In this document: positions 8,452 to 19,638 of the stretch, in pieces
Layout: the number at the start of each line of letters is the position of its first letter
Numbering within the stretch: the stretch's first letter is position 1
NCBI GenBank assembly: GCA_003427395.1
Contig: BFEA01000159.1
Span: forward strand, 2,400,357 to 2,427,456
Source: Chara braunii
Taxonomy: Eukaryota > Streptophyta > Charophyceae > Charales > Characeae
Reading direction: 5' to 3'
Length of the DNA stretch: 27,100 nt
The notes under the pieces: model-generated
Seen by the model: the letters and a program-made list of their open reading frames with translations, nothing else
What the model was told of the DNA's origin: nothing
Database searches by the model: none
Position numbers and translations under genes: made by a program

Positions 8452-9169
8452 TGGATTAAAAACAAAATCTACAATAATATTCCGAAGGCTGTCTCCTTTG
8501 AGCAGAATGCCAGAAAATATTAGAGGGACAATTATAGCCAATTGTAGGCAGAGTACTAATTACTACTAAATAAGGAGTACTTAGTAGTACTAACTATAGC
8601 AAGTAATACTTCGCAGTACTGACTATAGCATGGCTTCTTTTATAGGGAGGGGTTAATTACAGCAACCGATGTCAATAGGAGACATGAGTTCAAATACCCC
8701 AAAAGTAGATGGCATTCAATGTATGGGCGAAGCGACAACAAGGCCAAGGATAGGCGGCACCTTCCCGGGGAATATCCCTACCATCTTCACCCGGATAGAA
8801 CATTACCATCTTCACCCGGCGCATAGAATGTGGTACTTCATTATTATAGCTGTATTTTGGGCAACTTTCAGTCTAGGTGGAGAGATAATCACTGGGCATT
8901 CTTTGAAAGAGAAAAGAAAAAGAAAAAAAAAGGACACTTTCAATTTTATAGGTTTGCTACCGTTTGCATTAATAAGAGCTGGAAACTACCGGTAGGTCCA
9001 GCGCCCCTTACATCATGAGCACACCCTGGTCCCAGCCCTTCCCTATGGCTTCATTATGATCAAGGGATCCTGAGTCGGCGGAATTGATTACTTCCCTTCT
9101 CAGGAAGGATAAACTACTGCTCCACCCCTGCGTCCTCTCCTTTTTTTTTTTTTTTTTTTTTGTGACAAG
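8452..9169. other. Unassigned sequence before element 1
   Basis: No gene recognised. Around 8555-8635 the words AGTACT and ACTATAGCA repeat. A fragment resembling the dispersed GGTCCAGCG module lies near 8990-9010. A T21 run (9141-9161) lies eight bases before the 5' LTR. The five bases before the LTR are ACAAG. Confidence 0.5.
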
Positions 9170-10091
9170 TGTGAGGCCTAAGGCCCCGATGCAACCCTTT
9201 GGCCCTGTCTGCAGTGTTGTTGGCCGCCCTAAGTGAAGGCAGGCTCGACTCAGGCCAAGGGGCCCCTTCGGACACCACGCAACTGGGAATATTCAGGCAG
9301 TTGCGCAGCGCCAGATGGTTGGAAGCGCCCAGGCCCAGGCTGCCTTTCATTGCATGTAACTACTGAGGCAGGCCTTGGGCCGGATACACAACATGGACCG
9401 AACAAAGGCTGAGGGCAGTTGGGCGCTGGTAACTACCACAGGCCTGGGCCTGTTTCCTTTGGACTGAGGCTCAGCCTTGTGGGGCCTACTGGAAGCTTCT
9501 GGGTCGGGGCCCAGTACCACATCACCGCACACAGCAGCGGGCCACTTCGATATAGGGAAGGGCCTGCCCACGCATTGGTCATTCGGGCACTGGCTGCATG
9601 GTGCGCTAACGCTGGCCAGCACTCACGCGCTCACGGGCGAGCTGGAAGGAGCAGGCAGCCATAGCCGAGCTGCGCTGCTGTATGCTGGATGGGCCGCACG
9701 GTGGTCCTTGGGTGCACGTGGCATCTGTGAGTTGGGGAACGAGGTTGTGAGTGATACGAGAGACATACCTGGTGCTTGAAGCGTACGGCATTGGCCGAGA
9801 TCTGCTCGTACTTCGGGGAGCTGTTGATGTCATCGATGGCATTGTAGATTAGGCTAGATAGGATCTGCCATCTGTAGTTTGGGCGCCGAGCGCCAGATAG
9901 GATATCGGCATTGGTTCTTCATTGATGATGATGAGACTATTCCAGCATTGTCAATTATGAGCTTTTGCTGTGTTCTTATTTGGTGGAACTCGTGATGCAA
10001 TTCTGCTATTGGTTCGAGGTCACAACTATCTGGTCTCATGTGTATGATGCTGTTTGATTTCTGAAGTTCGCTATCGCTCATGTTCCTTGCA
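9170..10091 (+). repeat. 5' LTR of element 1
   Basis: Starts TGTGAGGCCTAAGGCCCC and ends CGTTCCTTGCA-like (here TGTTCCTTGCA), so it has the canonical TG...CA ends. It is 922 bp and aligns along its length with 17242-18171. The PBS begins three bases after its end. I could not confidently pick a TATA box. Confidence 0.92.
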
Positions 10092-10094
10092 ATT

Positions 10095-10112
10095 TGGTAT
10101 CAGAGCTGTGGT
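10095..10112 (+). other. Primer binding site, initiator tRNA-Met type
   Basis: TGGTATCAGAGC begins at 10095, three bases after the 5' LTR. This matches the 3' end of plant initiator tRNA-Met, the usual primer for plant LTR elements; the match weakens after twelve bases. Confidence 0.9.
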
Positions 10113-11570
10113 ACAGTGCGCTCATCTGGCGCTTGTCTTCTGCCTTTGCGGTACATGCACGGGGTCTGCTGGGCAAGCGGCCGTGGGAGGTGTGTAGCGA
10201 CGAGGGTGGGGAGACAAGTGAGGCGACGCAGGAGGTGAGGGGTATCGCCAGGAAGGCTACTAAGTGGTGAATATTGGGTGTTTGCAGTGTGATGAGAACT
10301 ATCCGATGTGTGATTGATGCTGAGGTGGAATGGTGGTGCAATGCTGGTTGTGCCGAAGCAGTGACTGGTCATCACAATCAACATCGGGTCATCTGGTGAG
10401 AATATCTGTGGTTGGGGGCAGCTATTTTGAGGTACGTTGCACCTAACCTTATCTACCCTCTTAGACACTTCTTACTGTGAGGATGTGTTCTGTCTTGAGA
10501 GTCCTCTCATGTGAGGAGTCGTGTGCGCTCAACCTTGAGAGTCGTCAGCCTTCACGCGGAGCATCTGGAAGGAGAGGGTGGTGCTATCTGAAGGGCCCTG
10601 GACGAAGCACTGGGTTACGGTCACCATGCCAACCCACCGGGAGTAGAGCACGCATGCTTTGCTGCTTTGTCCTTTGTCTGCTCACTGCGCTATAGAGGGG
10701 TTCTGAGAGGCAGGCCAGCCCTATGGGGAAGACGAGACCGGACGTCTATAAACAAGTATCAGCGGGGACCTTCCATTGGCTGTGATCGTCGTCCTGTTTG
10801 CGACGTTAAATAATTCCTGAGGACTTCGGGGGCCGTCCATAAAAACGTCTTCTGATCAGCCAATCGGTCAGTGTAAGGCTCGTTGCACACGGGGATAAAC
10901 ACAGTGCAGGGCTGGCCAGCTCAGTAGAATTCGAGGCACAGGGGTGGGCCGTGTGCACACCTTTAGACACGCACGCTGTTTTGGATTGCTTAGGGACGTT
11001 GACGATAAGAGGCATTCAGAAAGAACTGAGGGAGGGGTAGATTCCAGGTGATAAGTTTGGGCAAGATTCTATTCTGCAAACAGACCCAACAAACGGTTCT
11101 ATTTTCATTTTGATTAGTTAGATGTACATCCATTAACATCTGACAAACAACATAGTTTAGAACAGTTCTTTGTTCATTGTGCTTTCTGTTTGCGAACTAG
11201 TCAAAGTCAAAGTAGTTTTGTTTGTAGGAATCTGAACTTACCTATCGGACCCAAATGTTTAGTCTCTGACACAACCACCGATTATTTATTTTTATTCATT
11301 TAAAATCGGTATGTACATCATGCTGCGGTAGGCATCGAGAGTGTCCTAGTGAAGGCAATGTACAGTGTTGTAGCCTATGAGTGACAGGGAGGTCCCACAA
11401 CCGGACGATAGGATCTTGCGATCGGCAAGACACCCGACAACCCACTTGCCTTAGGACCAGAGGGTGACTTGTTATTGTTCAGCCAGCTTAGGGAGAGGCA
11501 GCAGCAGCAGCGGAGAGCTAGGGCAGCAAAGGCCAGCAGGGCATTCACAAGTGAAGCCGCAGCAGCAGCC
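10113..11570 (+). other. Long untranslated leader of element 1
   Basis: About 1.46 kb between the PBS and the likely gag ATG. It contains a short inverted motif near 10495-10520 (GAGAGTCCTCTCATGTGAGGAG) and an AT-richer part around 11090-11310. Open frames on either strand show no recognisable protein. Such a long leader may include packaging sequence or decayed coding sequence; I cannot tell which. Confidence 0.55.
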
Positions 11571-13335
11571 ATGGCAACTACCACACAACAGATTTCCCAG
11601 GCTCGCAGTTCAGGATCTGTAGGGTCAACGGACGCGCAGACCCAAAGTCGGTCCACTGGCGTGATGGCAAGCCAGCCTATAGTGTTGACCCCCGAGGAGG
11701 TCACCATACAGCGAGCAGCTATTCGTGAGGCACAGCTACAGGAGGCGTTAGGGGAGATTAAGGCAGAGACAGAGAAAATGATTAGAAGAAGAGTCAGGAT
11801 GCAGCGGAGAGAAGCGGACATTAGTGAGTCGGAGAGAATGGACCTGACGCATATGGATGCAGATGTGAGGACGTTGCGGACAGCCTTGCTAGGTGTTGTA
11901 GAAATGCAGGACCACCACACGGCCCTCCTTCGGGACATTCAACAGAGTCTGACCATTCTGGTCCGACGTGCGCAGACAACTCCATCACCGTCCGGACCCG
12001 TTGCTTGGCCCGTTGTACAACCTCCTCCTTTTGTTCCACCGGTGACTGGGGTATCCCCATATCTCACTCCAGAATCGGTCCAAGCCGCTTCCCTAGGCAT
12101 GCCCTTGACAGGAGGGTTCTCAGCAGGGCCTAGTGTACAGATTCCTGTACAGATAGTGTTTTCCCAACTTCCGTTGCAGGTTGCCGTAAGCGGGCAGCCT
12201 GTTGTCTCACAGCCTGCACAGCCGCAGGGTACACAGCCCCAGCAACAGATAGTGCAGCAGCCTGGTTCCAAAGGTCCACAGCCTGGAGTGGGACAGGTAT
12301 TGGGACAAAGTCAATGGGTTCCAAAGACGGCCATCGCTGCTCCTAAACCCTTCACAGAGGACAAGAGGGGCGAAGACCTCAACACATGGTTGAGGTCAGT
12401 GTCGGTCTACATCAAGTGTAAACTTACCTTGCCATAAGAGGAAGTGCTTGTGGCTGCCTCCTATCTAGAGGGGAGTGCAGCAAGATGGTTGAGTGGTTTA
12501 GTGCAGTTACAGGGATACGGTCATGACTTTCGTGCTTGGGCGGTCAACCAGAAACTGGATGACCTCCTCAAGTTGGTGGAAGACAAGTGGCATGATCCTC
12601 AGGAGGATCAAAAGGCCACTGACGGGATCCTAACTTTGCACAACAGGCAGCTTAAGTCGGTAAGAGAGGCCACAGACTCAGTATCTGCGTCCCTGGGGTG
12701 CGCTATGACCCCAGGTTCTACTCACCTCCTAGTTGAGATGCTTTCCTATGCCTCTCAAGGATCAGTTGGCATGTGAGGCCAACATCAACATGCACAACTT
12801 CCCCTCGTTTAGCAAGAAGGCCCTAGACCTGGAGGCAAAGATAGGGCATGGACAGACACCCACGACGGATGATAGGAAAAAGTCACTGCCTCCCAATTGG
12901 AAGGCGAAGGGCCGCATTATGTTCGTCGACAACGATGGTTCTACCATTGAGTTGGATGACGATTTCCAAGTGGGAGTGGGCTCAGAGGCAGACAGCGTAG
13001 AGGCTTCAGGGGGTGGAGTAGTCACTGCCTCAGTTAAGAAAGGTAAGGCGACTGATAGACGTCGTGGAGGCTCTCGGTCTAGGAGTCAAGTTGACCCCAA
13101 CACTCCTCCATGGGAGAAAGCGGGTCTAACTGAGGACGTGTGGAGAGACCGGTACACCCGGCAAGCTTGCATTCGTTGTGGCCAATATGACCATAATCAA
13201 TTCAAGTGTCGTAACAAAAAGGTGACCGAGAAGATCCCGCCTACGATGGGGCAGGCGTTGGGATTCTCCGCTCCCATTAGTAACAATGTGGCCAGCAGTT
13301 TTGGCACTGCTCCGGGAAATGCATCGGGCCAGTAG
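11571..13335 (+). pseudogene. gag: Gag of element 1, interrupted
   Basis: Gag is the structural nucleocapsid/capsid protein of the retrotransposon particle. I chose ATG 11571 because it sits in a good context (GCAGCCATGG) and the upstream in-frame extension offers only a TTG. The N-terminal part is Gln/Ala/Thr-rich; a Pro/Gln/Val-rich linker follows to about 12330. The capsid-like domain starts with a PF-x-x-DKRGEDLNTWL pattern and continues past an in-frame TAA (12435-12437) with YLEGSAARW and later MPLKDQLA. A further frame change lies near 12700-12740, after which frame 12733-13335 carries the end of Gag. The CCHC zinc knuckle (C-x2-C-x4-H-x4-C) is at 13168-13209 and is intact. The stop is TAG 13333-13335, with the slippery heptamer 12 nt before it. 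One nonsense mutation and one frameshift make this copy non-functional. Confidence 0.85.
13314..13320 (+). promoter_or_regulatory. Predicted -1 ribosomal frameshift site, element 1
   Basis: The heptamer GGGAAAT is in register with the gag frame as G GGA AAT, the X XXY YYZ pattern of -1 programmed frameshifting. The gag stop TAG follows at 13333. The -1 frame is open from before the heptamer through 14339 and encodes the protease and the start of RT. I see no strong downstream stem, so the stimulatory structure is unproven. Confidence 0.6.
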
Positions 13336-13599
13336 GAATAGTAGTTGTTCTTGCTAGGGTCGACGTGGTGGACACACCCTCACCATCTCAAGAGATGGCC
13401 CAAGCTACTAACTCCATCGTCATCCCGCAAACACACTCAGACCCATCGAGCCTCTGTTTGATGAATGTGTTTGAGTTCTTAGAGGAGCTAGAGGAGGAGT
13501 GGTCCAAATCAGACCCGCTAGCTTCTTGGACGGCATTGGCAAAAGCCCCTAGGAGTGAGATGTTCGTCGGCGAGGTAGTCATCAGCGGCCGTAAGGTCG

Positions 13600-13650
13600 G
13601 GGCCTATTATGACACTTGCTCGACTAGGAACTTCATTAGTCGCGCGTGCG
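13600..13650 (+). other. Protease active-site region with DTC triad
   Basis: The retropepsin active site is normally D-S/T-G followed by A or S. Here the codons GAC ACT TGC TCG (13611-13622) give DTCS followed by the usual NFIS a few residues on. Replacement of the invariant glycine by cysteine needs one base change (GGC to TGC) and should inactivate the enzyme. Confidence 0.8.
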
Positions 13651-15438
13651 TTGAGAGGCTGCGCTTACAAGGGCAAGTGCAGCGCCTGAATCGACCTAGG
13701 GAGTCGACTTGTGTCAACAAACAGTGCATTGTAGTCCATGACTACCTTCAGAACGTTGAGTGTTGTTTCCCGTACGCGGGAGGGGAACTGAGGCATCGCG
13801 TCTCGTTGCTAGTGAACGATGATCTCCCTATGGATATCTTGTTAGGTATGTACTACCTCTCCGTTGCACAACCCTTGTTTGACTGGGACCGAAACACTTT
13901 GCCAGGCGGGGGAACCGCCAGATTACGAAAGTTTAAGGCTAGTAGTCTGATCGAGTCCTACGGATGCATGTGTGTGGCCGCGTTCTACAATTATTACAAG
14001 CAGAATCCGGAGGAGGGTATGTATCTAGTATATGTCTCTGCAGCAGGCAAGCCGGTGAAAATGTCGTCGGAGATAGAGGGAGTAGTTGCTAAATACCCTG
14101 ATGTATTTGAAGAGCCGAAAGGGGTTGTAGAGAGGGAGGTTGTCCACGCAATAGAGATTATCCCAGGGTCTAGCATCCCAAAGGGTAGGATCTGTCGGAT
14201 GTCTCCAGGCGAGCTTGATGAGCTTCGCCGGCAACTCAAGGAACGTAGAGAAGGGTTAAATCCGGTCGAGTGTCTCCCCTTACGGATCTCCAGTCTTATT
14301 TGTGTCGAAGAAGGGGACAACTCTAAGGATGTGCATTGACTATAGGGGCCTCAATGCCATCACTGTCAAGAACCGAGAGCCCCTACCACGCATCGATGAC
14401 TTGCTAGATAGAGTGCAAGGGTGCCGGTACTTCAGTAAGATAGATTTGAAGTCCGGGTACCATCAGATTGCAATCCGGCCCGAGGATCAACACAAAACCA
14501 CATTTCAGACGAGTTTGTGGTGATGCCTTTCGGCCTTTGCAATGCTCCTAGCACCTTTCAGCACGTTATGAATCGGATCTTTCATGACTACTTGGATAAG
14601 TTTATCATTGTGTACCTCGATGATATACTTATTTTTAGTAGGACTGTTGAGGAGCATGTTGCGCACTTAGACAAAGTCCTCTGTCTCCTTCGGCAGAAGT
14701 TCAAGATCAACGGGGAGAAATGCGAGTTGGTCGCACCCGGATCTTGTACTTGGGTCATGAGATTTCCGCGGAGGGTTTGAAGCCCGATGACGCGAAGGTG
14801 GCCAACATTCGTGACTGGCCGCATCCTCAGTCTGTGACTGAGATGAGGTCTTTCTTAGGGATGACCGGCTACTACCGTAACTTTGTTAAGAATTATAGTA
14901 TAGTGGTCACCCCTTTGACTGACCTGACTCGCCTTGACACCCCGTGGCAGTGGACAGACAGGTGTGAGGCTGCTTTCAGACATCTGAAGTATGCGTTGAC
15001 ACACCATGAGGTCTTAAGACTTCCTGATCCTGACAAGCCGTTCATAGTAACCACGAATGTCAGCCAATATGGCATTAGTGTCGTGCTCGCACAGCAGGAG
15101 AGGCCAAAGTTGAGGTCAGTCGAAGACATGTCCAAAAAAATATCATCTCAGAAGTTGGTTAAGTCTACCTATGAGAAGGAGCTCTACGCGATTTACAAGG
15201 CACTGACCCATTGGAGACATACCTCCTTGGGAGGTTCTTCATCGTTAGGACTGACCATCATACCCTGAAGTGGATGAGAACCCAACCAGTGCTTTCCGAT
15301 GCATTGAAGCGTTGGATCGAAGTCATTGAACAGTATGACTCCGAACCGCAGTATCTGAAAGGGGAGTACAACAAAGTTGTTGATGCCTTATCGCGTAGGC
15401 CTGACTTCTCTGGTGCGCTGATCACTGAGTCCGAGCTT

Positions 15439-15953
15439 GCGGACGATGTCACTCGCTCTTTGGTGGAAGGCTGGAAGCCTACTGCGAGGACCAGTTCATG
15501 TTCCAGATCATACGCGGACTCGAGGCGAAGGACAAGGTGACTTCTGCCGAGTTTGAGTTGGTCAACGGTCTGCTGTTCCTTGAGAAGGCCGGGAATAAAC
15601 GATTGTGTGTGCCGGATAGAGAGTCTTTGCGTAGTTTATTTTAGGCGAGTGTCACGATGCCACCAGACATTTTGGCTACAAAAAGACAGCAGCCAATCTG
15701 CTGGCGGACGATGTCACTCGCTCTTTGGTGGAAGCCTACTGCGAGGACCAGTTCATGTCCGAGATCATACGCGGACTCCAGGCGAAGGACAAGGTGACTT
15801 CTGCCGAGTTTGAGTTGGTAAACGGTCTGTTGTTCCTTGAGAAGGCCGGGAATAAGCGATTGTGTGTGAGAGAGTCTTTGCGTAGTTTATTTTAGGCAAG
15901 TGTCACGATGCCACCAAACATTTTGGCTACAAAAAGACAGCAGCCAATCTGCT
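15439..15953 (+). repeat. Tandem duplication inside element 1 pol
   Basis: A segment starting GCGGACGATGTCACTCGC occurs at 15439-15703 and again at 15704-15953. It covers the RNase H-integrase junction and the HDATRHFG zinc region. The copies differ by several small indels and substitutions (265 versus about 250 bp), so the duplication is not recent, or is itself error-rich. It disrupts the polyprotein. Confidence 0.93.
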
Positions 15954-16939
15954 GGAGCGGTTCTGATGGCCCACGATGATGAGAGACGCCAAGCTGTACG
16001 TGGAAACTTGTCAGGTCTGTCAGAGGGACAAGCCGCGTACACAAGCTCCTCTTGGGCTTCTAAAGCCCCTTCCGATTCCAGAAACGCCTAGTGAGAGCTT
16101 GTCCATGGACTTCATGGATACGCTAGTCACCAGCAAGAGTGGAATGCGCTATGTCTACGTCATTGTGGATAGATTTAGTAAGAACGCTAGGTTAGTCGCG
16201 ATGCCTGCACAGCTAAGACTGAGTACGTAATTAAGCTGTTCAAAGAGAACTGGTCAGAGATTTTGGACTGCCAAAATCTACAGTCAGTGACCGTGATGTG
16301 CGATTCACTAGTGAACTGTGGAAAGCCGCAGCTGCAGATGACATCAGGGAACCATCTAGAGGCGAATGAGCAAGCACAGCAGTTGAACTGCATTGTACAA
16401 CACCTGTTGAGGCACTACATCAAGCCTAATCAGGCACACTGGGATGAGAAAAAATGCTTTCATCGCCATTCTGTACAATAACGTTGTGCACAACGCAACG
16501 GGAGTGAGCCCGAACAATCTGCTATTGACCTTCAAGCCTAGATTGCCCTTAGATTTCTTACTACCTGAGAGCCAACCCTCTGCTGCACCAGGAACCTTAG
16601 AATTTGCTTATCGTTATGAGCGTCTGATGCAGCAGGTTGTTGAACAAATGCACAAGGCTCGGGCAGCGATGATAGAATCTGAGAACAAGCACCATCGCCC
16701 GTCTACGTTTCAGGTAGGAGAGAGAGTCTGGGTCAAGTCCTCAGAGCTGGGACACGAGCACGTGATCTCCCGCAAGCTCATGCCACAGTACTTTGGACCA
16801 TGGGACGTTTTAGATGTTATAGGAGATGAACCGGATGGACCATCATATGTTATTCGCATCCCTGGTCACTTATGTACTTACCCTTCTTTTCACGCTTCTA
16901 AACTTGCACCGTCCAAAGAAACTGATCAGTTTCCCTCTC

Positions 16940-17205
16940 GTCGCTCTACGCTGCCCCCAACCATGGATGGAGAGGTCGACATCGACGACATCGTTGATCA
17001 CAGGGAAATGCCAGCTCCAAGACCGACAGGCAGAGGACGTCCTCCAAAACCGAAGCTGCAGTACCGAGTTTGGTTCAGACATCACACTGATCCAAAGGAC
17101 GATAGATGGTCCACATAGGAGGAACTGATGCAGGCCGCTCCACAGGTTGTCGCTCATTATGAGAAGTCTATGCAGAAGGGAAAGCGCCAGATTATCGAAG
17201 ACTGA
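16940..17205 (+). other. Chromodomain-like C-terminus of element 1 integrase
   Basis: After the GPY/F-like segment the frame shows VDIDDIVDHRE, a basic Pro/Arg linker, LQYRVWF and DPKDDRWS, the pattern of a chromodomain core, then TAG (17116-17118). The same frame continues after the stop with an EEL...VVAHYEK tail that parallels the tail of element 2. In chromoviruses this domain targets integration through histone marks. Confidence 0.65.
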
Positions 17206-17228
17206 ACTTCTCAGAGGACTATCGAAGT

Positions 17229-17241
17229 ATGGAGGAGGGAA
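17229..17241 (+). other. Polypurine tract of element 1
   Basis: TATGGAGGAGGGAA lies immediately upstream of the 3' LTR start (TGCGAGGCC at 17242). It is the expected plus-strand primer site. Confidence 0.85.
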
Positions 17242-18171
17242 TGCGAGGCCTAAGGCCCCGATGCAACCTTTTGGCCTTGCCTGCAGTGTTGTCGGCCGCC
17301 CTAAGTGAAGGCAGGCTCGACTCAGGCCAAGGGGCCCCTTTGGACACCACGCAACTGGGGAAATTCAGGTATTTGCGCAGCGCCAGTTGGTTGGAAGCGC
17401 CCAGGCCCAGGCTGCCTTTCATTGTATGTAACTGAGGCAGGCCTTGGGCCGGATACACAATGGACCGAACAAAGGCTGAGGGCAGTTGGGCGCTGGTAAC
17501 TACCACAGGCCTGGGCCTGTTTCCTTTGGACTAAGGCTCAGCCTCGTGGGGCCTACCAGAAGCTTCTGGGTCGGGGCCCAGTACCACATCACCACATCCA
17601 GCAGCAGGCCACTTCGATATAGGGAAGGGCCTGCCCATGCATTGGTCATTTGGGCACTGGTTGCATGCTGCGCAAGCGCTGCTGCGCTAACGCTGGCCAG
17701 CGCTCACGCGCTCAAGGACGAGCTGGAAGGAGCAGGCAGCCATAGCTGAGCTGCGCTGCTGTATGCTGGATGGGGCACATGGTGGTCCTTGGGTGCACGT
17801 GGCGTCTGTGACTTGGGGAACGAGGTTGTGAGTGATACGAGAGACATACCTGGTGCTTGAAGCGTACGGCATTGGTCGAGATCTGCTCGTACTTCGGGGA
17901 GCTGTTGATGTCATTGGCGGCATTGTAGATTAGGCTAGATAGGATCTGCCATCTGTAGTCTGGGCGCCGAGCGCCAGATAAGATATTGACATTGGTTCTT
18001 CGTTAATGATGATAGGCTATTCCAGCATTGTCAATTATGAGCTTTTGCTGTGTTCTTATTTGGTGGAACTCGTGATGCAAGTCTGTTATTGGTTCGATGT
18101 CACGACTATCTGGTCTCATGTGTATGATGCTGTTTGATTTCTGAAGTTCGCTATCGCTCACGTTCCTTGCA
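17242..18171 (+). repeat. 3' LTR of element 1
   Basis: 930 bp, starts TGCGAGGCCTAAGGCCCC and ends GTTCCTTGCA. Relative to the 5' LTR it has mostly transition differences and a few short indels (for example an extra AGCGCTGCTGCGCTA-type segment near 17678). Its start is TGC rather than TGT. Confidence 0.92.
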
Positions 18172-18334
18172 GAAGAGACAACGCTCTTTAGATTCTCGGT
18201 GGGAGTCAGTCCGGTTGCTTATCCCTGGGAAGCCTGAAAGCGACAAGAACAAGGAAGTTATGGTAATAATAATAATAAAAAAAAGCAACAAGAATATGAA
18301 AAAAGGATCAAAATGTCACAAAGTAGTCTGCAGA
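18172..18334. other. 163-bp spacer between the two elements
   Basis: The only non-LTR sequence between the tails of elements 1 and 2. It is unremarkable at first (GAAGAGACAACGCTC) and then A-rich with a short TAA repeat near 18262-18275. No gene or RNA recognised. The bases before element 2 are GCAGA, its candidate target-site pentamer. Confidence 0.6.
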
Positions 18335-19638
18335 TGTTACATGCCCAGTTGGGCGATATACATAGAAACCGAGGATCCTCAATGTGATAAAAAGGATTGA
18401 ATGGACAATGCAGTGCAAGTAGAAACTCAACAAGCAATGTGCATTCTAATACATACAAAATGGTGCTGAATAGCGCAGGGAAGACTTAGATACAAATCCT
18501 GACCTGACCGGGACTGACCTCATTCACATAGTATCAGATAGCGGAGCAGAATGCTAGAATGCTAATGACTAGCCCAATCAATGTTTGAACGCAGACCAAA
18601 CATACATCGTATCCATCATAAGGTGTGAAGGAGCCTGGCGCAGTACACAGGAAGAAAGCGCCAGGTCCAGACATACACAGACGAAGAGGAGGGGATCAGA
18701 CGAAAGGAGGGAGAGAGATGGGAATGTCGTCAACACCAAGTCTTTGTCACAAGTCCCAAATAATCCCTCGTTGCCATGTCTAAAGCCAAAAGTCGAGTCT
18801 GGATCCCATGTCACCAAGCTCTCTCTCTCTTCTCTCGTAGTCTGCTGATGCAGTGAAGTCAAATGATGAGAGGGCGAGAGGGAGCTTGTGGACTGAGAAG
18901 AGGAAGAAGAACTCTCTCTTTCCCTGTTATGAGCCAGGTACTAACCTGTGAAGTTGGCGCTGTGCTGCAGGTACCTCAAAGACGAAGCTGGAGCAACGGT
19001 GCTGGAGGTAGGTGCCCAAGGCCTCCGCCCAATCTCTCTCTCTCTAGTGCTATCCTAGCTATGGCGCCCAGCGCTGGAGACTACAGCTACCTATTGCGCC
19101 CAGCGCTGAAGACTAAGGCTAACGCTACTACTACTCCTGCAGCGTTCCCTCCAGAGTGCTGCTGCTGAATCCTGAAGACTACTACTAGCTCCTGCCTGCC
19201 CGTGAAGTGCATGGGAAGTCCCTATGTACTACCTCGGCCTGCCTCCTGATTGCCTGAAGGGCGAGCCAGGCCAAGGAGGTTGCTCTTGCCAATGCCGAAG
19301 TGTGCCAGGGGCTGGCGCTGCAGCAGCTGCTGAGGCTGGCGTGGGAACAAGCTAAGAATAGTCTGTTCCCGAAACACTGGTTCGGTGCCTGAGTTTCAGG
19401 GCCAGTCGTTCTGATGAACGATCGAAAATGGCCCTTCGTTTCAGGCTAAAAAGGCTATTGCCATTTTTAGTCTGAAACGACACAGGGACTGTAGGCCCCT
19501 GTTTTCAGGCTTTCGGGCTGAACAGTCACGGGGCCTGTAGGCCCTGGTTTTCAGGCTTTAAGCCTGAATTTCAGGCTTTCAGCCTGAGGGACACAGGGCC
19601 TGGAAAATGGCCCTCGTGTGCAGGCGCAGCATGTAACA
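18335..19638 (-). repeat. 3' LTR of element 2
   Basis: 1304 bp with ends TGTTACATG and CATGTAACA, a perfect 9-bp terminal inverted repeat including TG...CA. It contains two copies of GCGCCCAGCGCTG (about 19064 and 19096) and a hairpin-dense segment at 19440-19610. The polypurine tract abuts its 5' side at 19639. Antisense 87-codon frames shared by both LTRs start with TTG and look like a by-product of LTR identity. Confidence 0.93.
19500..19610. repeat. Cluster of short hairpins at the LTR edge
   Basis: GGGCCTGTAGGCCC (19531-19544), TTCAGGCTTTAAGCCTGAA (19550-19568) and TCAGGCTTTCAGCCTGA (about 19571-19587) are successive short palindromes. They lie near the U3 start of the element on its own strand. 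Function unknown. Confidence 0.8.

Larger units (their letters stand above)
13321..17205 (+). pseudogene. pol: Pol of element 1 (PR-RT-RH-IN-chromodomain), multiply frameshifted
   Basis: A decayed polyprotein for protease, reverse transcriptase, RNase H and integrase. The protease motif reads DTCS (13611-13622) where D-S/T-G-A is expected. RT enters at about 14040-14340, then shifts frame near 14260. Motif A (IDLKSGYHQ, about 14440-14470) keeps its Asp; about 17 nt appear deleted at 14503-14508, where the RYGHxE segment should be; the YLDD motif is at 14613-14624. RNase H shows TTNVSQYGI, with Asn (15056-15058) in place of the first catalytic Asp, and keeps TDHHTLKW. Integrase has the zinc region HDATRHFG with TCQVC, an Asp in MDFMD (16108-16110), SDRD (from 16289) and NEQA (Glu 16368-16370), though a short deletion shrinks the last spacing. 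A GPY/F-like segment and a chromodomain-like tail follow, with TAG at 17116-17118 before the final stop 17203-17205. Confidence 0.88.
9170..18171 (+). mobile_element. Ty3/gypsy LTR retrotransposon, element 1 (degenerate)
   Basis: A 9.0-kb element bounded by two LTRs (9170-10091 and 17242-18171), with a PBS matching initiator tRNA-Met, gag, pol ordered protease, RT, RNase H, integrase, and a polypurine tract. The integrase follows RNase H, which is the Ty3/gypsy order, and a chromodomain-like tail suggests a chromovirus. By eye the first ~290 bp of the LTRs differ at about 14 positions plus two 3-bp indels, many of them C/T changes, consistent with an older insertion. The flanking pentamers (ACAAG before, GAAGA after) do not match, so no target-site duplication supports a simple insertion. 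Confidence 0.92.

Noticed and set aside
8676-8700. Second B-box-like GAGTTCAAATA
   Set aside because: Lacks the conserved C at the end of the B box, and no A box lies at the right distance.
11375-11938. 187-codon minus-strand open frame
   Set aside because: Antisense shadow of element 1 gag; composition mirrors the Gln/Ala-rich Gag N-terminus.
18585-18848. 87-codon plus-strand frame conserved in both LTRs of element 2 (also 26288-26551)
   Set aside because: Starts with TTG, lies antisense in LTRs, and is shared only because the LTRs are near-identical; most differences change amino acids.
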